Below, piece by piece: positions 25,270-33,228 of a stretch of 64,000 nt of DNA. The notes under the pieces are model-generated. The model worked only from the letters and a program-made list of their open reading frames with translations, had not been told where the DNA came from and ran no database searches. Within the stretch, counting starts at the first letter, position 1. Each line of letters starts with the position of its first letter. The stretch comes from Paenibacillus thalictri. Lineage in GTDB: Bacteria; Bacillota; Bacilli; Paenibacillales; NBRC-103111. Position numbers and translations under genes: made by a program. The stretch is taken from positions 124,001 through 188,000 of the forward strand of contig NZ_SIRE01000004.1 in NCBI RefSeq assembly GCF_004307995.1, given 5' to 3'.

Positions 25270-26094
25270 TTATTGCTTGGCGGCTTCGGTTTGCTGTGCC
25301 GCCGCTTGAGCGGCTTTCATTTTTTGGCTTACATCGCGAAGCTGCTCCGTCTCTTGCTTATAGTCCGTCAACAGCAGCGGCAGCAAGCTCTTGATCGTTG
25401 CCGCATCGTCGGCGTCTACGGCCTCGGCCAGCTGCTGCTGGCGCTTAAACGATTCCGGCAGCTCCACTTTCATTATATCATCCGCTTTTATCCCCTCAAC
25501 AGGAAGTGCTTGGGCAATATCTTTCAGTTCGGCGCCATCTTTTATAATGCGTACCTTGAGTGCGGGAACGGTTTCCGTTGAAGCCCCTTGACCATTAGGC
25601 GTTTCTCCCTCTTTCGGAGGCAGCGTCTGCTCAAAACGGACGATTTGGCTAAATGGGACGTTGTCCTTCGCTTCAGCTCCGTCTGCATCTTCGCTGCCCG
25701 TTACGGTTATCATTTGGGCTTTGCTGCCGATCTCGGCTCTCTTGGTAATCATGACAGCGCTGGTGATCTGCGGCTTAGGCATGTCCGCTTCTACTTGCTT
25801 GCGCTCATCCAGCGCTTGTTTCCACGCTGCCGACGTCTCCGGGGCGTAGGTCGCGGAAAGCAGCTTCCAGTAATTGCGCTGCAGCGCAGGTTGAATCAGC
25901 ATCGCCGGTGCCGCAGCAGCTGCCGTCAATTTGACGGCCGGCTGACTTGTCGTTACAACTGCAGCAGGTGTGGTTGTTGCCTGATCCGCAGCCGTATCCG
26001 CGGCAAAAGCGCTGCCCGCACCTCCGATGGCCATTGTCAACATAGCGGTAAGCAGACTGGTTTGAGTTAAACGGCGTTTCCATTGTTTTTTCAT
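25270..26094 (-). CDS. Secreted protein of unknown function, first gene of a two-component operon
   Basis: A 274-residue protein that I do not recognise. Residues 1-31 are a clear signal peptide ending AFA; then follow an Ala/Thr-rich linker and a Lys/Glu-rich region, with a Gln/Ala-rich tail likely to be helical (MKAAQAAAQQTEAAKQ). No wall anchor is visible. The position ahead of a response regulator and kinase suggests either a ligand-binding accessory of the kinase or a target of the system. Confidence 0.75.
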   Translation of the reverse strand: MKKQWKRRLTQTSLLTAMLTMAIGGAGSAFAADTAADQATTTPAAVVTTSQPAVKLTAAAAAPAMLIQPALQRNYWKLLSATYAPETSAAWKQALDERKQVEADMPKPQITSAVMITKRAEIGSKAQMITVTGSEDADGAEAKDNVPFSQIVRFEQTLPPKEGETPNGQGASTETVPALKVRIIKDGAELKDIAQALPVEGIKADDIMKVELPESFKRQQQLAEAVDADDAATIKSLLPLLLTDYKQETEQLRDVSQKMKAAQAAAQQTEAAKQ

Positions 26095-26430
26095 GATTGA
26101 AAAACTCCTTCCGGTTTATGTAGTTCCAGGGGTGTCATCCCCTACAACCTTACTGTACCGAAAGATTGTGGACATCTTATCGCAACATTGTGGGAAATTG
26201 TGTGATGCACGGGAGGATGGAGAGGGCGGTTGCCCGCAATTAGATTTGCAGCAGAGCGATTCATCGCACGAACAATACAACAAACATACGTTCGCAAACC
26301 CATTTTAATTGCAATTGGATGAATGCTCTATATCAAGCTTACGACATAACCATAATCTATTAGTAAAGCTGGTCCTGAAGTTTCAAAAATAGCTTATCGC
26401 CAAAATCAAAACCAATGCGAGGTGAACCAT
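26095..26430. promoter_or_regulatory. Divergent gene-free region with ATTGTG direct repeats
   Basis: Three ATTGTG units lie at 26165-26170, 26187-26192 and 26197-26202, spaced 22 and 10 bp, that is about two helical turns and one. OmpR-type regulators bind such direct repeats, so this may be the autoregulatory site for the minus-strand operon. The rest is AT-rich without a credible gene. Confidence 0.5.
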
Positions 26431-27477
26431 TTGTTTTCCAAACTGCTGTCTATGGACCACAGCCCCGTCGCGGAGATCTACACTCCGGATTCCATTCTAA
26501 GCCACAGTAAAATAACTTTTCGCAATACCGAATTAACCAAAGGCAAAATTCGATACAGCACTTGTACGGATGTCGCATGGATCAACAAGGACCGCTATCT
26601 GGCCGTTTTAAATTACGCAGCTGAATCGCTGCATATCTATGCGTTTGATCGATTAAAACATACCGCTTCGCCAATCCAATCTCTGAACAATCAGAACGGT
26701 ATGCAATTACATGAACCGGACAAGTTTGCGTTTTCGCCTAATGGATTATACATGGCCGTTACAAATAATAAGGCGGGATCTTCATCCGTCAACCTGTACC
26801 AGATGGATCCTCGCTCAAGCTTAGTTCATCCGGTTCCGTTTGGCGTCATTAAAGCTTCGGATTATCGTTTTCACGGAGTTGCTTTTTCAAATAATTCCCA
26901 GTATATGGTAAGTACTGTTACGAGCGATCAAGGGCTCATCTATCTTCACAAACTTATCCCCCAAGCGCATGGCGCTGTCAAGCCGGAGCTCGAGCAAACG
27001 GTTCAGAACGGATATTTCCCTTTAAAACCCAAATCGATAAACTTCTCTCAGGACGGATCGCTTATGGTCGTTTGTTTCAGCAGCACTCCGGGCAAGGAAT
27101 CGCCGACCAGTAACGGCGGGATAGCCATTTATTCATTTGATCAACAAAATGGAATCGTTGGCACGGAGCCGCTGTGCGAGCTCATCGGCAACCCCGAAAT
27201 GGCTTTTACCGATGACGTTGCTTTCTCTTGTGATGCCGCATCTTCGTATATTGCTATGACATCCCAGGCGAACGATTCCATCGTTTTTTATCCATTCGAT
27301 AGAAAAGCCAATCAGATCAACCCCCAATTCTTCGCTCTTTCCAATCCGCAAGCGAAGATCAGCTTCCCGCACGGTCTAGCGTTGTCATCCGACAACCAAT
27401 ATCTTGCGGTTTCAAATTATGGCGATGATAAAGTAACCGTTTATTCATTGAACGGGGAAGCAAAACGTCAAGGGTAA
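26431..27477 (+). CDS. Beta-propeller protein (WD40/YVTN-like), cytoplasmic
   Basis: A 348-residue protein without signal peptide. The TTG at 26431 is preferred because GAGGTG lies six bases before it; a GTG at 26422 falls inside that site. At least five blades share the pattern FSPNGLYMAVTNN, FSNNSQYMVST, FSQDGSLMVVC, FSCDAASSYIAMT and LSSDNQYLAVSN, each followed by an IxxYxFD-type strand. The family includes lactonase-like and scaffold propellers, and no catalytic residues stand out. No neighbour shares its strand, so the partner is unknown. Confidence 0.78.
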   Translation: MFSKLLSMDHSPVAEIYTPDSILSHSKITFRNTELTKGKIRYSTCTDVAWINKDRYLAVLNYAAESLHIYAFDRLKHTASPIQSLNNQNGMQLHEPDKFAFSPNGLYMAVTNNKAGSSSVNLYQMDPRSSLVHPVPFGVIKASDYRFHGVAFSNNSQYMVSTVTSDQGLIYLHKLIPQAHGAVKPELEQTVQNGYFPLKPKSINFSQDGSLMVVCFSSTPGKESPTSNGGIAIYSFDQQNGIVGTEPLCELIGNPEMAFTDDVAFSCDAASSYIAMTSQANDSIVFYPFDRKANQINPQFFALSNPQAKISFPHGLALSSDNQYLAVSNYGDDKVTVYSLNGEAKRQG

Positions 27478-27925
27478 CATAGGGCATGGAATCATAACCG
27501 TCTTTATGTAACTGACGAGCGGCGCTCTTTTTTACATAAAGAGAGGTTATCGCTTTCGATTCCGAATGATTATGACATGTTGGACAATTGCAATAACAAT
27601 GGAAACAATGCGAAAAGAGGCGGTGGGTTCGGTTAGTAACAAGAAAAACCGCCAGGATTTCACCCGCCGGCCCTTCATGAATAATTAAGTGTCTGTAATG
27701 AGACAACTGTCTCTGGTGGTTGAAGAATTTGGACTAGGACATTCAAATCGGATGTCCTTTGTAAGGTTGGTAATTGTTTACTTTTACCAAGTAAAAGTGG
27801 TATATTTAATATAGACAACACTAGACAACACTAGACAACACTAGACAACTTTGAACAAAATAATTTTCATAATATGACTTACATTCCCCATGATTTCCTC
27901 TATTCTTTTCCTATGGAGGTGTCCC
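27478..27925. promoter_or_regulatory. Gene-free region leading into an AT-rich island
   Basis: The first 240 bp hold no credible gene. A hairpin AGGACAT/ATGTCCT (27736-27758) could end the propeller transcript. From 27774 on lie the promoter and repeats of the GNAT module, listed separately. Confidence 0.5.
27777..27850 (+). promoter_or_regulatory. Promoter, inverted repeat and 10-bp tandem repeats of the GNAT module
   Basis: TTTACT (27777-27782) and TATATT (27801-27806) form a -35/-10 pair with 18 bp between. CTTTTAC CAA GTAAAAG (27781-27797) is a perfect inverted repeat within the spacer. Directly after the -10, four tandem copies of a 10-bp unit (CTAGACAACA, first and last differing by one base) occupy 27811-27850. 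One unit per helical turn suits cooperative binding of an autorepressor, as in toxin-antitoxin operons. Confidence 0.72.
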
Positions 27926-28123
27926 ATGGGAAAAGATAAGGAGGAGAAAGAAATGGCTGCTCCAGCTATGCCGATAGAACATATCCAAATCGAGATGTCA
28001 GAAAAAGATTATAATGATTTCGTTGAATTTGCAACGAAAAAAAAGACTTCTTTTACTCCTGAACAGCAAAAGATTAGAGATAGATTTAAAAAGTTTGAAC
28101 AAAACCGTAACAAAAAGAAATAG
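27926..28123 (+). CDS. Small basic protein, candidate antitoxin partner of the GNAT protein
   Basis: A 65-residue protein (start by GGAGG six bases before ATG 27926; ATG 27953 has an equally good AAGGAGGAG and would give 56 residues). It is rich in Lys and Glu, with a core HIQIEMSEKDYNDFVEFA and a basic tail ending NRNKKK. A short beta strand followed by helices could be a ribbon-helix-helix-like fold, but the resemblance to DUF1778 antitoxins is weak and I do not assign a family. It ends five bases before the GNAT gene. Base composition is much more AT-rich than in neighbours, indicating acquisition. Confidence 0.65.
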   Translation: MGKDKEEKEMAAPAMPIEHIQIEMSEKDYNDFVEFATKKKTSFTPEQQKIRDRFKKFEQNRNKKK

Positions 28124-28128
28124 GCTGT

Positions 28129-28665
28129 ATGAATGAATTTTTGGATGTTACACCACTACATTTTGGTAAAATTAGTCGAGAATATTTAACTTTAATAAAA
28201 GATTTTGATTGCGGTAAAGAAGTGGTTAATAATTTTCTTAAAATAGAAGCCTTAAAACTTCATGAACTAAGAAAAGTAATTACCCATCTGGCTTTTGATG
28301 AAAATCAAAATTTAGTCGGGTATTTTTCTTTGTTTAATGAGTCGGTAACTATTGTGAAAAGCAAGAGAGAACAACAAAATTGGGATGACATAAGAAGTGA
28401 AAAGAGTATATTTCCAGCCATAAGACTCCACTTCTTAGGAGTTAACAAAGATTACCAAGGCCGTGGTTATGGAGAACAGTTGCTATTTGAAGCTATCGCT
28501 ATTGTTAAATCAATCTCAACTGATAGTGGATGTAATTTCATTACTTTAGAGACTCAATCAGACACAATTCAATTTTATATAGATCGAATGTTTGTGCGCT
28601 TGAAACAATCTGACCATGACCATTCATATAATGATATGTGTTTAAGATTCGATTGGTATTATTAA
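28129..28665 (+). CDS. GNAT-family N-acetyltransferase, TacT/AtaT toxin-like
   Basis: A 178-residue acetyltransferase. The acetyl-CoA pyrophosphate loop is QGRGYG, in LGVNKDYQGRGYGEQLLF near 105-120. The N-terminal FDCGKEVVNNFLKIEAL resembles the motif shared by TacT/AtaT-type toxins, which acetylate charged tRNA. The length matches that group. It directly follows a small basic protein, behind a repeat-rich promoter in an AT-rich island, the usual layout of a toxin-antitoxin pair. It could also be an ordinary GNAT enzyme captured with its neighbour. Confidence 0.8.
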   Translation: MNEFLDVTPLHFGKISREYLTLIKDFDCGKEVVNNFLKIEALKLHELRKVITHLAFDENQNLVGYFSLFNESVTIVKSKREQQNWDDIRSEKSIFPAIRLHFLGVNKDYQGRGYGEQLLFEAIAIVKSISTDSGCNFITLETQSDTIQFYIDRMFVRLKQSDHDHSYNDMCLRFDWYY

Positions 28666-28687
28666 GAATTAAGAATTAATGATTATA

Positions 28688-28711
28688 GGTCACCCAAATG
28701 GGTGACCTTTT
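28688..28711 (+). terminator. Rho-independent terminator of the GNAT module
   Basis: GGTCACCC (28688-28695), loop AAAT, GGGTGACC (28700-28707), then TTTT. It closes the AT-rich module just before the convergent aldo-keto reductase. Confidence 0.92.
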
Positions 28712-28727
28712 GTATATTTATATTATG

Positions 28728-29723
28728 TCAGCGCAATATCGCTTCAATCTGCTCCAGTTCCTCCGGCTCCAGCTTCAGCCGGTTCAGCACGCCCACATTG
28801 TCTTCGATCTGGCTGACCTTGCTGGCGCCGATCAGCACCGAAGCAACCCGCTCCTTGCGCAGCACCCAGGCCAGCGCCAGCTGAGCCAACGTTTGCCCGC
28901 GGCTTTCGGCAAGCTCGTTCAGCAGGCGGATTTTGAGCAGCTTTTCCTCGGTGATGTCGTTTTCCTTCAAGAAAGGGCTGTTCGAGCTGGCCGCGCGGGA
29001 ATCCACTGGGATTCCGTTCAAGTATCGGTTCGTCAGCATCCCTTGGGCCAGCGGACTAAAAGCGATGCAGCCCGCTCCGCCTGCTTCCAGCTCGTCCAGC
29101 AGACCGTCCTCGACCCAGCGGTTGAACATCGAATACGTCGCTTGGTGGATAAGCAGCGGCGTGCCCAGCGATTTCAAAATCTCGATCGCCTGCTTGGTCT
29201 GCTCCGCCGTATAATTGGATATTCCCACATACAGCGCTTTGCCTTGCCGTACGATTTGGTCCAATGTGCCCATTGTCTCTTCCATCGGCGTGTTCGGGTC
29301 CGGCCGGTGCGAATAGAAAATATCGACATAGTCCAGACCCATTCGTTTCAAGCTTTGATCGAGACTGGAAATCAAATATTTCTTCGATCCCCACTCACCG
29401 TAAGGTCCCGGCCACATGTAATATCCGGCTTTGGTGGATACGATCAGCTCATCGCGGTAAGCAGCCAAGTCTGACTTCAAAATTTTACCAAATGTTTCTT
29501 CTGCTGACCCGGCACTAGGTCCATAGTTGTTAGCCAGGTCGAAATGCGTGATCCCCAAATCGAAGGAACGGTGAATCATCGCTTTTGCGTTGGACAGCGT
29601 GTCCACATCCCCGAAATTGTGCCACATGCCCAGCGAAACGGCTGGCAGCTTAAGTCCAGAGCGGCCGCAGCGGTTATACACCATAGAATCGTAACGCTGC
29701 TCGCTTGCTTGATATATCGTCAT
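28728..29723 (-). CDS. Aldo/keto reductase (YghZ/GpR-like)
   Basis: A 331-residue NADPH-dependent oxidoreductase with the (beta/alpha)8 fold. The catalytic tetrad is visible: Asp in FDLANNYG, Tyr in the same motif, Lys in STKAGY and His in FYSHRPD. The YMWPGPYGEWGSKKYL stretch is characteristic of the L-glyceraldehyde-3-phosphate reductase (YghZ) group, which detoxifies reactive aldehydes such as methylglyoxal. It is monocistronic, reading towards the GNAT module. Confidence 0.92.
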   Translation of the reverse strand: MTIYQASEQRYDSMVYNRCGRSGLKLPAVSLGMWHNFGDVDTLSNAKAMIHRSFDLGITHFDLANNYGPSAGSAEETFGKILKSDLAAYRDELIVSTKAGYYMWPGPYGEWGSKKYLISSLDQSLKRMGLDYVDIFYSHRPDPNTPMEETMGTLDQIVRQGKALYVGISNYTAEQTKQAIEILKSLGTPLLIHQATYSMFNRWVEDGLLDELEAGGAGCIAFSPLAQGMLTNRYLNGIPVDSRAASSNSPFLKENDITEEKLLKIRLLNELAESRGQTLAQLALAWVLRKERVASVLIGASKVSQIEDNVGVLNRLKLEPEELEQIEAILR

Positions 29724-29933
29724 GTTGAATAACCCCCTAAAAATTGTAAAATAAATCCATATCCATCGTTAAAAGGCCCCGAGTTCGACAACCGCCATGT
29801 GACTCCAGGATTTGCGCTCATAGGCGTATCGCTGGAACTGACGTTTGAGATAGGAACGTATAATTCCGCTTCCTGACTCGGGCAACCTCACATCCGCCCT
29901 CGGATGCGCACCTATCGGCATCCTTATCTCCGG

Positions 29934-30788
29934 CTATCCCTTCAGCCCTGTCGTGCTAATCCCCTCCACGATGTATTTCTGGAAAATAAAAAACACGGCA
30001 AAAACCGGCAGCAAACTCAGCGTCGACATCGCAAACATCGCACCCCAGTCCGTTTTCATCGTCGGATCGGAGAAGTTTTTGATCGCCAGCGATACGGTGG
30101 CAAGCTTGGGCGAGTTCAAGTACAGCAGCGGGCTGAAGAAATCGTCCCATGTCCAATAAAACTTAAAGATCGAAACCGTAATAATCGGTGGAACAAGCAG
30201 CGGCACCATAATGCGGAAAAAAATTTGGTATTTGCCGCAGCCGTCGATATACGCCGATTCGTCAAGCTCCCTCGGAATACCGCGCAGAAACTGAATAATC
30301 AGGAAGATAAAAAACGCTCCGCCAAAAAAAGCCGGCACGATCAACGGCAGAAACGTATTAATCCAGCCCATCTTGTGGAAAAATATGTACTGCGGAATCA
30401 TCAGCACCTCGCCCGGCAGCATCATCGTCAGCATCATACAGCCGAACCAGAACGGCGCCCACTTGAACCGGATGCGGGCGAAGCCGTAAGCGACCATCGT
30501 GGATGAAATGACCGTCCCGATCACCGAAAGAATCGTAATAATAAACGAGTTTTTGAAGAAAACCGCAAACGAAATGCCGGCAAATCCTTTAAATCCGTTC
30601 ACATAATTATCGAAGTTCCATTTGCTCGGAATCAGCTGATGCGAGTTGACGAAAATATCCGCCGTATCCTTGAAGGAGCTGGACAGCATCCACAGCAGCG
30701 GATAGACCATCACAAAGGCGAATGCCGTGACCAGAACATGAACGATGACCGATTTGGAATTTTTGAATGTTTTAACAGCGCCGCTCAT
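29934..30788 (-). CDS. CUT1 carbohydrate ABC transporter permease (MalG-like)
   Basis: A 284-residue permease with six helices and EAA loop ELDESAYIDGCGKYQIFFRI. It is the last gene of the kinase - regulator - binding protein - permease - permease operon and begins three bases after the previous stop. GGGAG lies eight bases before the ATG. Confidence 0.93.
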   Translation of the reverse strand: MSGAVKTFKNSKSVIVHVLVTAFAFVMVYPLLWMLSSSFKDTADIFVNSHQLIPSKWNFDNYVNGFKGFAGISFAVFFKNSFIITILSVIGTVISSTMVAYGFARIRFKWAPFWFGCMMLTMMLPGEVLMIPQYIFFHKMGWINTFLPLIVPAFFGGAFFIFLIIQFLRGIPRELDESAYIDGCGKYQIFFRIMVPLLVPPIITVSIFKFYWTWDDFFSPLLYLNSPKLATVSLAIKNFSDPTMKTDWGAMFAMSTLSLLPVFAVFFIFQKYIVEGISTTGLKG

Positions 30789-30791
30789 GCC

Positions 30792-31703
30792 CTAGTCTCC
30801 CTTCGATTCGTAATACACCCAGTGCTTGGAGCTTTTGAACACAATCGCGGTAAAAAACGCAATCGTCACCAGCAGCATCCACGCCATCGCCGAGCCATAC
30901 CCCATCTCATAGTAGCGAAACGATTTCTCGTACAAGTACAGCACATAAAACAAGGTTTTATCGAACGGCCCCCCGCCGGTTACGATCATGCCTTCGGTAA
31001 ACACCTTAAACCCGTTGATAATGCCCATGACCAGGTTAAAAAAGATGACCGGCGTCAGCAGGGGCAGCGTAATATTTTTGAATTTATACCACGCATTTGC
31101 CCCGTCCACTTGGGCCGCTTCATAAAGTCCGGCGGGAATTTGCTTGAGTCCGGCGAGAAAGATCAGCATCGAAGACCCGAACTGCCATACGGACAACACG
31201 ACAAGCGACATCAGCGCGGTAGACGGATGTGTGATCCAGGACACCTTCTCCGTAAATCCGAAGAAAGCTTCCAGAAAGGAGTTGAAGGCACCCGTAGCGC
31301 CGAACAGCTGACGCCACATGACCGATACAGCCACGCTGCCTCCGATCAAGGTCGGCAAATAATAGGTTGCTCTGAAAAATCCGAGGAACTTCAATTTCAT
31401 ATTCAGCAGCAGCGCAACGGCCAGCGCAAAGGCAAGACGCAGCGGAATGGCGGTAAATACGAAGATCAGAGTGGCTTTGACGGATATCCAATACCGTGTA
31501 TCTTCGGTGAACATTTCCTTGAAATTGTCGAGGCCGACCCATTCGGGAGGAGTTAAAATATCGTATTTCGTAAAAGCCAGATACAGCGAGACGCCGATCG
31601 GAATAATGGAAAAGGCCAGAAACCCAAACAGCCACGGGAAAATAAATACATATCCCGCCATATGGTCGGATTTCCAAAACGGTTTACTGCCGGCTCTGCT
31701 CAA
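30792..31703 (-). CDS. CUT1 carbohydrate ABC transporter permease (MalF-like)
   Basis: A 303-residue permease with EAA loop LYEAAQVDGANAWYKFKNI. The start is TTG (31703), six bases after GAGGTGA; the nearby ATG is out of frame. It follows the binding-protein gene across a hairpin (31729-31760) and pairs with the MalG-like permease. Confidence 0.92.
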   Translation of the reverse strand: MSRAGSKPFWKSDHMAGYVFIFPWLFGFLAFSIIPIGVSLYLAFTKYDILTPPEWVGLDNFKEMFTEDTRYWISVKATLIFVFTAIPLRLAFALAVALLLNMKLKFLGFFRATYYLPTLIGGSVAVSVMWRQLFGATGAFNSFLEAFFGFTEKVSWITHPSTALMSLVVLSVWQFGSSMLIFLAGLKQIPAGLYEAAQVDGANAWYKFKNITLPLLTPVIFFNLVMGIINGFKVFTEGMIVTGGGPFDKTLFYVLYLYEKSFRYYEMGYGSAMAWMLLVTIAFFTAIVFKSSKHWVYYESKGD

Positions 31704-31728
31704 GTTTCATCACCTCGGGTTATGTCAT

Positions 31729-31760
31729 GGGATAAGCCTGTAAGGTTGCAGGCTTATCCC
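31729..31760 (-). terminator. Intercistronic hairpin between binding-protein and permease genes
   Basis: GGGATAAGCCTG (31729-31740) and CAGGCTTATCCC (31749-31760) form a perfect 12-bp stem with an eight-base loop. No T run follows on the minus strand, so it more likely stabilises the upstream binding-protein message or attenuates permease expression than fully terminates. Confidence 0.8.
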
Positions 31761-31768
31761 CGCTGCAA

Positions 31769-33118
31769 TTATTTTTTCTTGGCTAATGCCGCGTTTGCTT
31801 CTTTCCTGAACTTCTCGGCGGCTTTGTCCGGCGTAATTTTTTCATAGAACACTTCTGCGCGAATATTGGTGAAAATCTTGGAAACTTCCGCACCCGCTAC
31901 CGGCGCCGGAGGATCGATCGTGCTGGAATGCTTCTCCACTATCTGCAGGTACTGGGAAACCCGTTTTTGCGTATCGCTGAACGTGCTTTGCATGCCTGCG
32001 ATCAGTTTCGGATGATAGGGCATCCCGAAGTAAGCGTTTAACGATTTGGCGGCGTCGAGGTTATTCGTAAAGAACTCGATGAATTTGGCCGCTTCTTCCG
32101 GGTGCTTGGACGAAGCCGCGATGCTGTGGAAGAAGGAAGGTTTCATATACATTCCCTTGCCGTCGCCCGATCCCGGGTACATCGCCATGCCCATCGGTTT
32201 TTTCAGCTGAGTTTCCATGATATCGGCGTGGTTGCTCCAATAACCGAATCCGCCGAATGCCGCTTGGCCTTTAGGGAACGGTCCGTCTTCCAGGCCTCTG
32301 ACCTCCAGCTCCACGCCCATCGGGCTGATCGTACCGGCCTTCTGCCATTTCAGCTGCATGTTCATGAAATCCGTGAACAACTTATCGTCATCGTAACCAA
32401 TAGCATCTTGGGCTTGGTTGTACAAGGATTTTCCATGTTGTCTGAGCCATACTTCAAAATGACTCTGCATCAGGTGCGTATCGCCGTAAATGTTCAGCTT
32501 GTCTTTCGCCGTCTGCAGATCCTTCTCGTATTGATCCCACGTATAGTCCGGTCCCGGCGCTTTGATACCGGCTTTCTCCAGCTTCTCCGGATCGTAGAAC
32601 ATGACCAGCGCATTGTTGCCAATATTGATGCCGTAGTTTTTCCCGTTGATGATGCCGCCTTTCATGTTGACCTCGGCCACTCCGGTCATGTCGATCGTTT
32701 TGTTGGCGATAAAGTCGTCGAGTGGTCTGAGGATGCCTTTATTAACGTAGTTCTGAATCTGCGAATAATCGACGCGGACAATGTCCGGCAGGCTGTTTGA
32801 GGCGGCTTGAACGTTGATTTTGTCATTATAGGCGTCGCCTGCATAATATTCGGCTTCGATTTTAATGTTTGGATTCGCTTTCTGGAATAATTCGATGACC
32901 GCATTGTTTTTATCGACGGTCAATTGGGAACCGGCCCAATACGTCATTCTCAAAGTAACGGGTTCGTTTTTTTTCGCAGCGGTGCTTGGGGGGGCGGCGG
33001 CCGCAGGCTGCTGGCTTTTGGAGTCGGCGGCTGAGGGGGCGGGACCTTGCGAGCAACCGGCAAGCGCACCCGAAACGGTCATGAAAGAGGCTAACATCAA
33101 CAATGGAATTTTTCGCAT
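31769..33118 (-). CDS. Sugar ABC transporter substrate-binding lipoprotein
   Basis: A 449-residue lipoprotein: signal peptide with lipobox ALAGC (Cys near 22), a Pro/Ala/Lys linker, then a type-1 solute-binding fold (TLRMTYWAGSQLTVDKNN, NSLPDIVRVDYSQ). GGGAGTG precedes the ATG. It lies downstream of the YesMN pair and upstream of the two permeases. The stem-loop after it suggests a higher level of this protein than of the membrane parts. Confidence 0.93.
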   Translation of the reverse strand: MRKIPLLMLASFMTVSGALAGCSQGPAPSAADSKSQQPAAAAPPSTAAKKNEPVTLRMTYWAGSQLTVDKNNAVIELFQKANPNIKIEAEYYAGDAYNDKINVQAASNSLPDIVRVDYSQIQNYVNKGILRPLDDFIANKTIDMTGVAEVNMKGGIINGKNYGINIGNNALVMFYDPEKLEKAGIKAPGPDYTWDQYEKDLQTAKDKLNIYGDTHLMQSHFEVWLRQHGKSLYNQAQDAIGYDDDKLFTDFMNMQLKWQKAGTISPMGVELEVRGLEDGPFPKGQAAFGGFGYWSNHADIMETQLKKPMGMAMYPGSGDGKGMYMKPSFFHSIAASSKHPEEAAKFIEFFTNNLDAAKSLNAYFGMPYHPKLIAGMQSTFSDTQKRVSQYLQIVEKHSSTIDPPAPVAGAEVSKIFTNIRAEVFYEKITPDKAAEKFRKEANAALAKKK

Positions 33119-33228
33119 AACGACACTCCCAATATGAAATTTTTGATGCCAATTCGCTGTTCTTCCTTCATTTTAGCGGCTGCCCTTGGGGATGATAATG
33201 TAAAAAACAGATGCATTTTACCCGAAAA

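Noticed and set aside
27811..27850. CRISPR-like array
   Set aside because: The 10-bp units are directly adjacent with no spacers, and no cas genes are present; they look like a regulatory repeat.
29902..29923. GGATGC/GCATCC hairpin as terminator of the sugar-importer operon
   Set aside because: The stem is only six base pairs and no T run follows on the minus strand, so it cannot be supported.
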